This document shows, piece after piece, positions 7,311 to 15,834 of a stretch of 22,367 bases of DNA; the first letter of the stretch is position 1, and the number at the start of each line of letters is the position of its first letter. The stretch is from Beijerinckiaceae bacterium (GTDB taxonomy: Bacteria > Pseudomonadota > Alphaproteobacteria > Rhizobiales > Beijerinckiaceae): the NCBI GenBank assembly GCA_947455285.1, contig CANGOK010000017.1, positions 1-22,367 of the forward strand, given 5' to 3'. The translations under genes were made by a program, and so were the position numbers. The notes under the pieces were generated by a model. It saw only the letters and a program-made list of their open reading frames with translations, was not told the DNA's origin and did not search any database.

Positions 7311-8720
7311 TTGGCAGTCGAGCGCCGCGTCATCGTTCCACTGATCGTGGCCTGCGCCCTGTTCATGCAGAATCTCGACTCGACTGCGCTGGCGACCGCC
7401 CTGCCAGCCATCGCCGACTCACTGCACGAATCCCCGGTTCGGCTGCATCTGGTGATCACCTCCTTCATGCTCTCGCTGGCGGCCTTCCTCCCGGTGAGCG
7501 GCTGGGTGGCGGACAGGTTCGGCGCAAGGACCATCTTCCGCCTCGCCATCATCATCTTCACCAGCGCGTCCATCGCCTGCGGACTGACCGACAGTTTCGA
7601 GATGCTGATGCTGGCCCGCGTGGTGCAGGGCGCGGGCGGGGCGCTGATGGTGCCGGTGGGGCGCCTGATCCTCGTGCGCTCCGTCGCGAAATCCGAACTC
7701 ATCTCGGCCATGGCGCTGATGGGAATGCCAGCCCTTATCGGGCCGATCATTGGCCCGCTGCTCGCGGGCGTGCTGATCACGGTCGCCTCCTGGCGCTGGA
7801 TCTTCTGGGTGAACGTGCCCATCGGCATCCTGGGCATCGTTCTCGTCAGCATCTTCATCGAAGACGTGCGCGAACCCGATGTGAAGCGCTTCGACTGGCG
7901 TGGCTTTGGCCTTTCGAGCCTTGGCCTGTGCGGCACCCTCTTTGGCCTCGACGCCCTCACCACCCATCACAAGGCGGACCCCGTCGCCATCGCCGCGGTC
8001 ACGGCGGGGCTCATCGCCATGGTCCTCTATGTCTTTCACGCGAGACGCGTGGACAATCCGATCCTCGACCTCAAACTGCTGAAATTCCCCACCCTGCGCG
8101 TCAGCGTGACAGGCGGCTCGCTCTTCCGCATCGGGGTCGGCGCGGTCCCCTTCCTTCTGCCGCTGATGATGCAGCAGGGTTTCGGCTATACGCCCATCGA
8201 ATCGGGGGCGATCACCTTCGTTTCGGCGGCCGGCTCATTCGGGATGCGCACCATGGCGAAGCAGGTTCTGCGGCGGTTCGGATTCCGCAAAGTCATGGTT
8301 TGGAACACGCTCATCGCCAGCTTTTTCATGCTGGCCTGCGGGCTGTTCACCCCCGATTCCAGCCGCGCCTTCATGATGTCGATCATCTTCCTTGGCGGCG
8401 TGTTCCGCTCCCTGCAATTCACCGCACTGAACACAATCGCATTTGCAGAGATCGAAGGGCCGCTCATGAGTCAGGCGACCAGTTTCTCGCAGATGATGCA
8501 GCGCCTGTCGCTGAGCCTCGGCGTTGCGGTCTCCGCCTTCGTGCTCTTTCTGGTGGGCGGCGAAGCCTCCCCCACGCCGGTGCATGCCTTTTCGATGGCG
8601 TTCATCGTGATCGGCGTGCTTTCGTCGCTTTCGCTGTTCAGCTTTGTCAGACTGAGCGAGGGCGCGGGGGACGAAATCGCCGGGCGCGCGCAGGTGCGCA
8701 GCCGGCGCTTCGACAGGTAA
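7311..8720 (+). CDS. MFS transporter, DHA2 (14-helix drug:H+ antiporter) type
   Basis: A 469-residue membrane protein of the EmrB/QacA-like DHA2 group. It has the helix-1 motif NLDSTALATALPAIA, motif A (GWVADRFGAR, about residue 63) between helices 2 and 3, and a motif-C-like glycine/proline pattern (GMPALIGPIIGPLLAG, helix 5). The start is TTG at 7311, preceded seven bases upstream by a near-perfect AGGAGGT (7297-7303); this strong site decides the start. It probably exports a small toxic compound. Its place just after the permease gene may mean it belongs to the same catabolic unit, for example exporting an aromatic intermediate, or it may be unrelated. Confidence 0.88.
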   Translation: MAVERRVIVPLIVACALFMQNLDSTALATALPAIADSLHESPVRLHLVITSFMLSLAAFLPVSGWVADRFGARTIFRLAIIIFTSASIACGLTDSFEMLMLARVVQGAGGALMVPVGRLILVRSVAKSELISAMALMGMPALIGPIIGPLLAGVLITVASWRWIFWVNVPIGILGIVLVSIFIEDVREPDVKRFDWRGFGLSSLGLCGTLFGLDALTTHHKADPVAIAAVTAGLIAMVLYVFHARRVDNPILDLKLLKFPTLRVSVTGGSLFRIGVGAVPFLLPLMMQQGFGYTPIESGAITFVSAAGSFGMRTMAKQVLRRFGFRKVMVWNTLIASFFMLACGLFTPDSSRAFMMSIIFLGGVFRSLQFTALNTIAFAEIEGPLMSQATSFSQMMQRLSLSLGVAVSAFVLFLVGGEASPTPVHAFSMAFIVIGVLSSLSLFSFVRLSEGAGDEIAGRAQVRSRRFDR

Positions 8721-8759
8721 GCGCAGGACTGCGAATCCTTCGAAACCTGGCGCGGCGCC

Positions 8760-9134
8760 TCAGTCGAAAGCGGCGCTCGTATCAACGGTCTTGGCGTTGT
8801 AGCGAAGGGTGATCTTCGACACCTGGCACAGATCGACGTCGTGCCAGACGGCGCTTGAATCGTCCTCATCATAGACGACCTTCAGATCCCACAGGCACGT
8901 ATTGACCTTCGGGCTGAAGTGAATGGACTGGCTTTCACCATCCTCGAAATTGTCGTCAGCGTTAGCGAGAAGATCCTCTTCCCAGTTGTTCGACCGGGAG
9001 GGCGAGACATAGATTTCGCTGATGTCGTAGCCGGTCTTGTTGACGATGACGAAATCTTGCTTGGCTTGCTGCGCAGCCGCAGGCGCGGCGCAGACAGCGG
9101 CGAGCAGGCCGAGCGCAAAGGCCTATTTCGTCAT
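8760..9134 (-). pseudogene. Small secreted protein gene interrupted by a stop in its signal peptide
   Basis: Read from the ATG at 9134, the fourth codon is TAG (9125-9123). The frame then continues without further stops for 120 codons to TGA at 8762-8760. After the stop the translation gives AFALGLLAAVCAAPAAAQQ, a perfect hydrophobic core and cleavage site of a signal peptide. A mature domain follows with FVIVNKTGYDISEIYVSPS, NNWEEDLL and a Cys near WDLKVVYDEDD. This resembles a family of small periplasmic proteins found in alphaproteobacteria; I do not know their function. A single base change (for example AAG to TAG) explains the break. No good alternative start exists after the TAG before the signal core, so the gene is broken, read through, or affected by a sequencing error. 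Confidence 0.7.
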
Positions 9135-9302
9135 GGGGCCGATATTCTTTTGACGCTTGCGTGGACGGAGCCAACTTTTTTTAACATGCGAACAATAGGG
9201 CTTATGATCCGTCCGGTCGAGCCGCTTCGGCCTTGGCGCGGCCATGCGGGCGCGGTAGAAGCATTCTCGGCTTCCCGCCGGGTAAGATTGGCGTAAAAAT
9301 TC

Positions 9303-9887
9303 ATGCGGACCTCCGAATTATTGGCGAAGCTCGCTGGCGAGCCCAACGAGCGACTGACGATCGGAGAAGTTCTCGCTACGCTGGGGGATAGGTCCTTTTC
9401 GCTGCTCGTGGTCATTCTGGGCCTGCCCAATTGCATTCCCATGCCCCCGCCGATTCCCATCGTCTGCGCGCTCTTCCTGATCGGCGTCGCCATCCAGATC
9501 GGCTCGGGACGTCACGCCCCCTGGGCTCCCGCCTTTGTGCTCAACCGATCCGTTTCAAGAAAGGATGTCGCGAGGGCGGCGGCCAAGGCTGTGCCCCTGC
9601 TGGAGAAACTCGAGCGTTTCAGCCAGCCTCGCTTCAATTGGCTCGGCCATCGCCGCGCGACGCTGGCGCTTGGCGCGCTGCTGATGGCGCTTGCGCTAGG
9701 CGTGCTATTCGCCGTCCCGGTGATCGGCCAAATCCCCTGGGGTATGGCGGTGTGCCTGCTGGGCCTTAGCCTTGTCGAGCAGGACGGGGTGCTCATCGTC
9801 GGTTCCCTTGCGCTTGGCGGCATTGGCTTCGCGCTCAACGCGAGCTTCGTTTTGGGAGTTCTGGTGGCGGTCAAGAACCTCTTCTGA
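9303..9887 (+). CDS. ExoD-family membrane protein
   Basis: A 194-residue inner-membrane protein of the exopolysaccharide-synthesis ExoD family. It has the family's soluble N-terminal helix (LTIGEVLATLGDRSFSLLVV), the conserved proline-rich turn PNCIPMPPPIP (about residues 42-52) and several hydrophobic segments towards the C-terminus. ExoD was linked to exopolysaccharide production and symbiosis in Rhizobium, but its biochemical role is unknown. The ATG at 9303 has no strong ribosome site. The hydroquinone reductase gene starts 29 bases after its stop, so the two may form a short operon. Confidence 0.85.
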   Translation: MRTSELLAKLAGEPNERLTIGEVLATLGDRSFSLLVVILGLPNCIPMPPPIPIVCALFLIGVAIQIGSGRHAPWAPAFVLNRSVSRKDVARAAAKAVPLLEKLERFSQPRFNWLGHRRATLALGALLMALALGVLFAVPVIGQIPWGMAVCLLGLSLVEQDGVLIVGSLALGGIGFALNASFVLGVLVAVKNLF

Positions 9888-9916
9888 CATACGGGGTTGG
9901 CAGGCAGGAGCGACGC

Positions 9917-10894
9917 ATGGGCCTTCTCATCAACGGCAAGTGGACGCAGGACGAGGCGGGGAAGGCCGACAAGACGGGCCGGTTCCAGCGCGTGACGAGC
10001 AGCCTTCGCAACTGGATCACGCCCGATGGCGCCCCCGGCCCAAGCGGCGAAGGCGGCTTTCGCGCCGAGCCCGGCCGCTATCATCTTTATATCTCGCTGG
10101 CCTGCCCATGGGCGCACCGCACCCTCATCTTTCGCAAACTAAAGGGTTTGGAAGGGATGATCTCCCTCTCAAACGTGCACTGGCTCATGGCTGAGGAGGG
10201 CTGGAGCTTTGTTCCGGGGCCGGGCGTGATCCCCGATCCAATCTTCGGCGCCAAGGCCATGCACGAAGTCTACAGCGGCGCCCATTCCGATTACACAGGC
10301 CGCGCGACCGTGCCAGTCCTGTTCGATAAAAAGACAGGGCGCATCGTCAACAACGAGTCTTCCGAAATCATCCGCATGCTGAACAGCGCGTTTGATGATG
10401 TCGGCGCGACCGCGGGCGATTTTTATCCTGCTGACTTGCGCGCAAAGATCGATGCGCTGAACGAGCGCATCTATGGAAGCGTAAACAATGGGGTCTATCG
10501 CGCGGGCTTCGCCTCGTCGCAGGAGGCTTATGAAGAAGCGGTCTGGCCGCTTTTCGAAACGCTCGATTGGCTTGACGCGCAGCTAGAGAACCAACGCTAT
10601 CTATGCGGCGCGCGATTGACTGAAGCTGACTGGCGTTTGTTCACCACGCTTGTACGCTTTGATCCCGTCTACCACGGCCATTTCAAATGCAACCTGCGGC
10701 GGATCGTTGATTATCCGAATCTGTCAGCCTATCTGCGCGATCTCTACCAGACGCCGGGCGTCGCAGAGACCGTCGATTTCGATCATATCAAGCGCCACTA
10801 TTACATGAGCCATAAAAACGTGAACCCCTCGGGCGTCGTGCCCGTGGGCCCTGTGATGGCGCTTGATGCGCCGCATGGGCGCGAGCATTTGTAA
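9917..10894 (+). CDS. Glutathionyl-hydroquinone reductase (Xi-class GST)
   Basis: A 325-residue enzyme of the YqjG/PcpF/ECM4 group, which uses glutathione to reduce glutathionyl-hydroquinones to hydroquinones. The N-terminal thioredoxin-like domain holds the catalytic Cys63 in SLACPWAHR; the inter-domain part has VPVLFDKKTGRIVNNESSEI. The C-terminal helical GST domain includes the family's YRAGFA-x-x-Q and RYLCG-x-x-LTEADWRLF signatures. Length is normal for the family. AGGAG lies upstream of the ATG. It ends two bases before the convergent rmuC gene. A role in quinone housekeeping after aromatic oxidation would fit the monooxygenase gene elsewhere in the window, but that link is inference. 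Confidence 0.93.
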   Translation: MGLLINGKWTQDEAGKADKTGRFQRVTSSLRNWITPDGAPGPSGEGGFRAEPGRYHLYISLACPWAHRTLIFRKLKGLEGMISLSNVHWLMAEEGWSFVPGPGVIPDPIFGAKAMHEVYSGAHSDYTGRATVPVLFDKKTGRIVNNESSEIIRMLNSAFDDVGATAGDFYPADLRAKIDALNERIYGSVNNGVYRAGFASSQEAYEEAVWPLFETLDWLDAQLENQRYLCGARLTEADWRLFTTLVRFDPVYHGHFKCNLRRIVDYPNLSAYLRDLYQTPGVAETVDFDHIKRHYYMSHKNVNPSGVVPVGPVMALDAPHGREHL

Positions 10895-10896
10895 AT

Positions 10897-12078
10897 TCAC
10901 TCAGCAGCGCGTTCAAACAAAGGCCCCGCCGCAAGAGCGGGGTTTGAAGCGGGCGCTTCGCTGAACTCCATCTGGTCGATGCGCTCGCCCCGTTTGGCGA
11001 TCTTGTCAGACGAGGTTCCGATCTGAACGACATCTTCCTGCGCCTGTCGGAAATGACTGTCGAGCTTGCCGACACGCTCGCGCAGACGACCGACATCCGT
11101 GAGCAGATGACGCACCTCCGTTTGAATCAGATGAGCCTGCTCGCGCATCCGCTGGTCGCGCACGATGGATTGCATGACCTGAATGGCCAACATCAATAGC
11201 GAAGGCGAGACCACCATGACCCGCGCACGGTGGGCCTTCTGCACGAGATCGTCGAAATGCTCATGCAGATCCGCATAGATGGATTCAGCGGGCACGAAGA
11301 GCAGAGCGAGATCCTGCGTCTCGCCCGGCACGAAATAACGCTCGGCGATGTCGCGGATATGTTTGCTTACATCATTGCGCAACCGTGTAGCGGCCTCCTT
11401 GCGTGAAGCATCTGAATCAGCCGCGCGAAACGCGGTGAAAGCCTCGAGCGGAAATTTCGCGTCCACCACCATGAGCCGGTCATCGCCAGGCAGGCGGATG
11501 ACGCAATCGGGGCGATTGCGATTGGAAAGCACATGCTGGAACGCGAAGGCGTCGGCGGAGAGATTGTCCCGCACGATCGCCTCCATACGGCCTTGGCCGA
11601 AGGCGCCGCGCGTCTGCTTGTTCGCAAGAATTTCACGCAGGCCCAGCATCTCCTTCGTGAGGCCGCTAAGCCCTTCCTGGGCGCGGTCGATCACCGCAAG
11701 CCGCTCGCCAAGTTTTGCGAGATGATCGGCGGTCGAGCGCGCGCCCTGCTCCAACCCCTGCCCGACCCGCGCGCCCACGGCGTCGAGGCGGTCGGCCATG
11801 ACGCGGGCGAGGTCGCTCTGGCGGGAGGTCATGACCTCGGCCATCGTCCGTAGCCGCCCTGTCAGTTCTGCGTTGAGGCGCGTCAGCTCCGCCAGCTTGT
11901 CATCGGCTTCCTGCTGGCGCTCAGCCGCCAGCGCCGCCTCGAAAGCGCGCGCCCGGCCTGTGCGCAGGACCGAAACGGCGATGATGAAGAGGAGGGCGAG
12001 CGCCAGCCCGGCAGCTGCCAGAAGAAGCCCGAGGCCAGTGACCGGCATGGAGCCGAGAATGATGAGGGTCTTGTCCAT
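10897..12078 (-). CDS. rmuC: RmuC-family DNA recombination protein
   Basis: A 393-residue protein with an N-terminal membrane anchor (about 13-37), a coiled-coil stretch (about 40-125, rich in Ala, Glu, Gln and Arg) and the RmuC domain (about 150-360). The domain includes VIRLPGDDRLMVVDAKFPLEA and LLFVPAESIYADLHEH-like sequences that resemble a nuclease-like core. RmuC limits inversions at short inverted repeats and affects recombination. It lies 61 bases downstream of fmt on the same strand and may be transcribed with def and fmt. It converges with the hydroquinone reductase gene with only two bases between stops. Confidence 0.92.
   Translation of the reverse strand: MDKTLIILGSMPVTGLGLLLAAAGLALALLFIIAVSVLRTGRARAFEAALAAERQQEADDKLAELTRLNAELTGRLRTMAEVMTSRQSDLARVMADRLDAVGARVGQGLEQGARSTADHLAKLGERLAVIDRAQEGLSGLTKEMLGLREILANKQTRGAFGQGRMEAIVRDNLSADAFAFQHVLSNRNRPDCVIRLPGDDRLMVVDAKFPLEAFTAFRAADSDASRKEAATRLRNDVSKHIRDIAERYFVPGETQDLALLFVPAESIYADLHEHFDDLVQKAHRARVMVVSPSLLMLAIQVMQSIVRDQRMREQAHLIQTEVRHLLTDVGRLRERVGKLDSHFRQAQEDVVQIGTSSDKIAKRGERIDQMEFSEAPASNPALAAGPLFERAAE
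10924..10945 (+). terminator. Weak hairpin, possible terminator for the reductase transcript
   Basis: CCCCGC and GCGGGG (10924-10929, 10937-10942) form a six-base GC stem with a seven-base loop followed by TTT. It lies 30 bases after the reductase stop codon but inside the C-terminal coding part of rmuC, as would be needed for these tightly convergent genes. The T-run is short, so this is tentative. Confidence 0.3.
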
Positions 12079-12139
12079 AGGCTGGACAATAACCCATTTT
12101 ATGACGAATGGGAGCAGATCAAGAACGGCGTCTCAGCGC

Positions 12140-13063
12140 CTAGCCAAGCCGCTCCGGCCGGGCGCGCACGCCGCGCAAAAATTCCTGCGGCTTCATCGGC
12201 GCCTTGCCCGCGCGCTGAATTTCTGTGACCTGCAAAGCGCCCTCGCCACAGGCGACCATCAACTCATCGCCAAGCAGCGTGCCCGGCGCGCCGGCGCCTT
12301 TGCAGACCTTCGCACGCAAAACCTTGATCCGCTCGGGACCCCGGCCGAAGTCGGCTTCGAAGAAAGCGCCCGGAAAGGGGGAGAGGCCACGGATGTGATT
12401 ATGAACGGCCTGCGCAGGCGCCGTCCAGTCGATCCGCGCCTCCGCCTTCTCGATCTTGTGGGCATAGGTTACGCCCGCTTCCGCCTGCGGCTGGAACACC
12501 AGCCCGCCCCGCGAAAGGGCCGCCAGCGCCCGGACCATGAGATCGGCGCCTAACGGCGAAAGCCTGTCATGCAGCTCCCCGGCGGTCATGTCGGGACCGA
12601 TGGCGACGCGCTCGGCCATGGCGACCGGGCCGGTGTCGAGGCCGACATCCATCTGCATGACCATGACGCCGGTTTCAGCGTCCCCCGCCATGATGGCGCG
12701 CTGGATGGGAGCGGCGCCGCGCCAGCGAGGCAACAACGACGCATGCAGGTTGAGGCAGCACTCGTGCGGCGCCTCCAGAATCTCCTGCGGCAGGATCAGG
12801 CCATAGGCCACCACGACAGCCACATCGGCGTCATGGGATCGGAAGAGGTCTGCGGCCTCCGGCGTGCGCAGGCTTTTAGGGGTGTGGACCGGAATGCCCA
12901 ATCGCTCGGCCAAGGTATGAACCGGAGAAAGCTTCATCTCCATGCCGCGACCGGCGGGCCTTGGCGCGCGCGTATAGACCGCGACCACTTCATGGCCCTG
13001 GCCGACGATCTCGGTGAGCACCGGGACCGAGAAATCCGGCGTGCCCATGAAGATGATGCGCAT
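12140..13063 (-). CDS. fmt: Methionyl-tRNA formyltransferase
   Basis: A 307-residue enzyme that formylates initiator Met-tRNA with 10-formyl-tetrahydrofolate. The N-terminal Rossmann-type catalytic domain starts MRIIFMGTPDFSVPVL. It contains the signature NLHASLLPRWRGAAPIQ (105-121) with catalytic Asn105 and His107, and Asp143 in VGLDTGP. The C-terminal OB-like tRNA-binding domain covers about 205-307. It starts three bases after the def stop codon, the usual tight coupling with peptide deformylase. Nothing appears unusual. Confidence 0.97.
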   Translation of the reverse strand: MRIIFMGTPDFSVPVLTEIVGQGHEVVAVYTRAPRPAGRGMEMKLSPVHTLAERLGIPVHTPKSLRTPEAADLFRSHDADVAVVVAYGLILPQEILEAPHECCLNLHASLLPRWRGAAPIQRAIMAGDAETGVMVMQMDVGLDTGPVAMAERVAIGPDMTAGELHDRLSPLGADLMVRALAALSRGGLVFQPQAEAGVTYAHKIEKAEARIDWTAPAQAVHNHIRGLSPFPGAFFEADFGRGPERIKVLRAKVCKGAGAPGTLLGDELMVACGEGALQVTEIQRAGKAPMKPQEFLRGVRARPERLG

Positions 13064-13066
13064 GGC

Positions 13067-13591
13067 TCAGGCCTGTTCGGATTCGCGCAGGCGGGCAGCC
13101 TTCTGGAACTTCTTCATCACCCTTTCGCGCTTGAGGCGCGAGAGATGATCGACGAACAAAACACCATTGATATGGTCGATTTCATGCTGCAGGCAGGTGG
13201 CGAGCAAGCCATCGGCCTCGATCTCCTGATGGACGCCATTGCGGTCCTGATAGCCTACCTTGACCCGGGCCGGACGCTCGACGGTCTCGTAATAGTCAGG
13301 GATCGAAAGGCACCCTTCCTCGTAGTCCGCCTTGTCTTCGGAGGACCAGAGAATCTCGGGATTCACAAAGCACATGGGCGCCGGAGGATCGTCCTTCTTG
13401 GCGAGATCGATCACTACGACCCGCACAGGCTCGGCGATCTGAATCGCTGCGAGGCCAATGCCGGGCGCCGCATACATGGTCTCCAGCATGTCATCCATGA
13501 GGGCGCGGATGGAATCGTCGAACACCTCGACCTTCTTGGAAACGAGGCGCAGACGGGGATCGGGCATGCAGATGATGGGTCGAAGGGCCAT
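13067..13591 (-). CDS. def: Peptide deformylase
   Basis: A 174-residue metalloenzyme that removes the N-formyl group from new proteins. All three motifs are intact: GIGLAAIQ (44-51), EGCLS (92-96, metal ligand Cys94) and HEIDH (136-140, two His ligands and catalytic Glu137). It is the first gene of the def-fmt unit, with fmt three bases downstream. The ATG at 13591 starts the conserved LRPIICMPDPRL strand. Confidence 0.97.
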   Translation of the reverse strand: MALRPIICMPDPRLRLVSKKVEVFDDSIRALMDDMLETMYAAPGIGLAAIQIAEPVRVVVIDLAKKDDPPAPMCFVNPEILWSSEDKADYEEGCLSIPDYYETVERPARVKVGYQDRNGVHQEIEADGLLATCLQHEIDHINGVLFVDHLSRLKRERVMKKFQKAARLRESEQA

Positions 13592-13724
13592 GGATCGCTC
13601 TGATGTCGCGGGATGGTTCAGTCGCCCCTGAGATAAGCATGCGCGGGGCGCGGGTCAATTTCAGTTACGCCGGCCTCGGCCAGCGAAGGTGGCGGCGGCG
13701 CCTGAGCGGTGGTAACAGGAGCCC

Positions 13725-14471
13725 ATGCCCCGCTACAAACTCACCATAGAATATGACGGCCGACCCTTCGCGGGTTGGCAGAGGCAGGATAACGCTCCCT
13801 CTGTCCAGCAAACGCTGGAGCAGGCCTTTCTGCGCTTTTGCGGCGAGACGGTGACAGTGCACGGCGCGGGACGAACGGATTCGGGCGTTCACGCCGCCGG
13901 ACAGGTCGCCCATGTGACCCTCGCGAAAGCGCGCAGGCCCTTCCAGGTCAGCGAGGGGATGAACGCCCATCTGCGTCCCCATCCCATCGCGGTGCTTAAA
14001 GCGGAGGAAGTCTCCGATGCCTTCGAAGCGCGGTTCGACGCCATCAAGCGCCACTATGTCTACCGCATCATCAATCGGCGCGCGCCGCTGACCCTTGAGC
14101 GTGGGCAAGCCTGGCAGGTCAAGAAACGCCTTGACGCAGAAGCCATGCACGAAGCCGCCCAGCTGCTCGTGGGCCGACACGATTTCTCGACGTTCCGCGA
14201 TTCCCAGTGTCAGGCGAATTCCCCCCTGCGCACGCTCGACCACATAACGGTGACGCGGACCGGGGACGAGATCCGCGTCGAGGTCTCAGCCCTGTCCTTT
14301 CTGCATCGACAAGTGCGCTCCATGGTTGGCTCGCTTGAACATGTGGGCTCGGGCAAATGGACCGCGCAGGACCTCGCCAATGCGCTGGCCGCCAAGGATC
14401 GGGCGCGCTGCGGCATGGTTGCGCCGCCAGACGGGCTTTGCCTGACACAGGTCGATTACCCAACGGAATAA
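13725..14471 (+). CDS. truA: tRNA pseudouridine(38-40) synthase
   Basis: A 248-residue TruA enzyme that makes pseudouridine at positions 38-40 of the tRNA anticodon arm. Catalytic Asp52 lies in GAGRTDSGVHA, and the family motifs YDGRPFAGWQRQ (10-21), RHYVYRI and SFLHRQVRSMVG are intact. The ATG at 13725 follows AGGAG. It is divergent from def rather than following fmt on the same strand. Confidence 0.97.
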   Translation: MPRYKLTIEYDGRPFAGWQRQDNAPSVQQTLEQAFLRFCGETVTVHGAGRTDSGVHAAGQVAHVTLAKARRPFQVSEGMNAHLRPHPIAVLKAEEVSDAFEARFDAIKRHYVYRIINRRAPLTLERGQAWQVKKRLDAEAMHEAAQLLVGRHDFSTFRDSQCQANSPLRTLDHITVTRTGDEIRVEVSALSFLHRQVRSMVGSLEHVGSGKWTAQDLANALAAKDRARCGMVAPPDGLCLTQVDYPTE

Positions 14472-14686
14472 ATATAATTGTAAAGGTAAAGGTATAAATA
14501 CCCAAATGCGGTTATTTATTTATAATACATATTTATTTTAGCTTAATTTAAGCTTTGTCTTTGCTATATAAATGTCTTCTATTTGCAACAGTTATCTTCA
14601 TTTCAATTTACACTACTTGCCCATTTTGGGTTCTGATGAGATCTCTACTGGGCGTCCTGTTGACGACTCCCCGGAGGTTTTGAACC
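14472..14686 (+). promoter_or_regulatory. A/T-rich upstream region of the porin-like gene
   Basis: From the truA stop to about 14620 the sequence switches abruptly from GC-rich coding DNA to runs of A and T, with no plausible gene. It contains a short tandem repeat (TAAAGG TAAAGG TATAAA, 14481-14498), a 15-base palindrome AGCTTAA-T-TTAAGCT (14540-14554) and a possible -10 box TATAAA (14567-14572). The last 65 bases return to mixed composition and hold GGAGG (14673-14677) before the porin ATG. Such A/T-rich upstream DNA is common before strongly expressed outer-membrane protein genes and could also be a site for xenogeneic silencers or curved-DNA activation. The precise promoter is not determined. 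Confidence 0.5.
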
Positions 14687-15661
14687 ATGAAAAGAACACT
14701 GCTTTGCGCAGCCACTTTGCTCTCGATGTCATCATTGGGCTTCGCGGCTGACCTTCCCAGCCGCGCCGTGGCCCCCGCCCCGGTCCTGCTGGCTCCCGCC
14801 TTCACCTGGAACGGCTTCTATGTCGGCGGCAACGTCGGCGCCGCCTGGTCCGGCAACGACAACTGCCCGATCCTGAACTATCTCGATCACGGCGTTTACG
14901 TCGCCGACACCTCGTTCCTGCCTAATTGCAACGGCGGCAACAAGGTCGGCGTCATCGGCGGCCTGCAGGCTGGCTACAATTGGCAATTCGGCGCCTGGGT
15001 GTTCGGCCTCGAAGGCGACATCAACTGGATCGGCCGCAATAACGGCCGTGGCTTCGATTACCCCGTCTATGGCAACCCCGAGTTGGTCTATACGGACGGT
15101 CCCGGCTATAATTTGTTGAGCAGCAACAACAACCGCCCGAACCGGACCACTGTCACCAACCATCTCTACAGCTGGTCGGGCAATGGCGACAGCAATACGC
15201 TCAGCACAATTCGCGCGCGCTTTGGTTTCGCCATGGATCGGACGCTCTTTTTCGTGACCGGCGGCGTCGCGTTCCGCAATGGTGGCGGCGATGCTTTCAT
15301 CACAGACACCGCCACGACCATCACGACGAACCGCAACGTCTGGGATTCCGTCGCGCGCGACTGGAAGCCGAACGTCACGACCTCCGTCAGCACCACCACA
15401 TATAGCCGCAATGGCAATGGCAACAATGTGGGCTGGGCGCTCGGCGGCGGTCTCGAATATGCGCTAACCGAGAACCTCTCCACCAAGATCGAATATATGC
15501 ACGCGCAGTTCGGCAATGGCGGCAATTTCTATAGCAGCGGCATCGTCGACGATTGCATCGGCTTCTTCGGCGACCGCAAGAACTCGGTCGACATCGTCCG
15601 CGTCGGCCTGAACTATCGCTTTGTAAGCGCGCCCCCAGCTGCGGTCCTGGCCCGTTACTGA
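14687..15661 (+). CDS. Omp25/Omp31-like outer-membrane beta-barrel protein
   Basis: A 324-residue protein with a signal peptide (1-20, cleavage after GFA or FAA). It has a short alanine/proline-rich linker, the family opening FTWNGFYVGGNVGAAW and a barrel made of alternating strands rich in Gly, Asn and aromatic residues (VIGGLQAGYNWQFGAWVFGLEGDI, here in two adjoining parts). It ends VGLNYRF followed by a twelve-residue tail ending in Tyr. This is the alphaproteobacterial surface antigen / porin-like family (OmpA-like beta-barrel). GGAGG at 14673-14677 supports the ATG. It is a single-gene unit: an A/T-rich promoter region lies upstream and a strong terminator just after. Confidence 0.92.
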   Translation: MKRTLLCAATLLSMSSLGFAADLPSRAVAPAPVLLAPAFTWNGFYVGGNVGAAWSGNDNCPILNYLDHGVYVADTSFLPNCNGGNKVGVIGGLQAGYNWQFGAWVFGLEGDINWIGRNNGRGFDYPVYGNPELVYTDGPGYNLLSSNNNRPNRTTVTNHLYSWSGNGDSNTLSTIRARFGFAMDRTLFFVTGGVAFRNGGGDAFITDTATTITTNRNVWDSVARDWKPNVTTSVSTTTYSRNGNGNNVGWALGGGLEYALTENLSTKIEYMHAQFGNGGNFYSSGIVDDCIGFFGDRKNSVDIVRVGLNYRFVSAPPAAVLARY

Positions 15662-15678
15662 GGCACGACTTCCTCCTC

Positions 15679-15711
15679 GCCGCCGGGAAGCCCCTCCCGG
15701 CGGCTTTTTTA
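15679..15711 (+). terminator. Rho-independent terminator after the porin-like gene
   Basis: A ten-base perfect stem (GCCGCCGGGA / TCCCGGCGGC) with a six-base loop is followed by six T residues (15705-15710). It lies 17 bases after the stop codon. Confidence 0.93.
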
Positions 15712-15834
15712 TTCTGCATGCGACCATGCGCCACGGGCTTGCGGGGAAAAGCCCGAAACAGGCTCGTTCATTTTGATTCACGCGACTTTTGTAGTATCCG
15801 CTCCCCCTGAGAAATAAATGACGGGATCGGAATC

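Noticed and set aside
14472..14620. A/T-rich island as an insertion-sequence remnant or attachment site
   Set aside because: No terminal inverted repeats, target duplication, tRNA end or transposase fragment is visible; a promoter region is the simpler reading.
15818..15834. ATG at 15818 as the start of the monooxygenase
   Set aside because: It is out of frame with the flavoprotein; the in-frame start next to the FAD-binding strand is the GTG at 15835.
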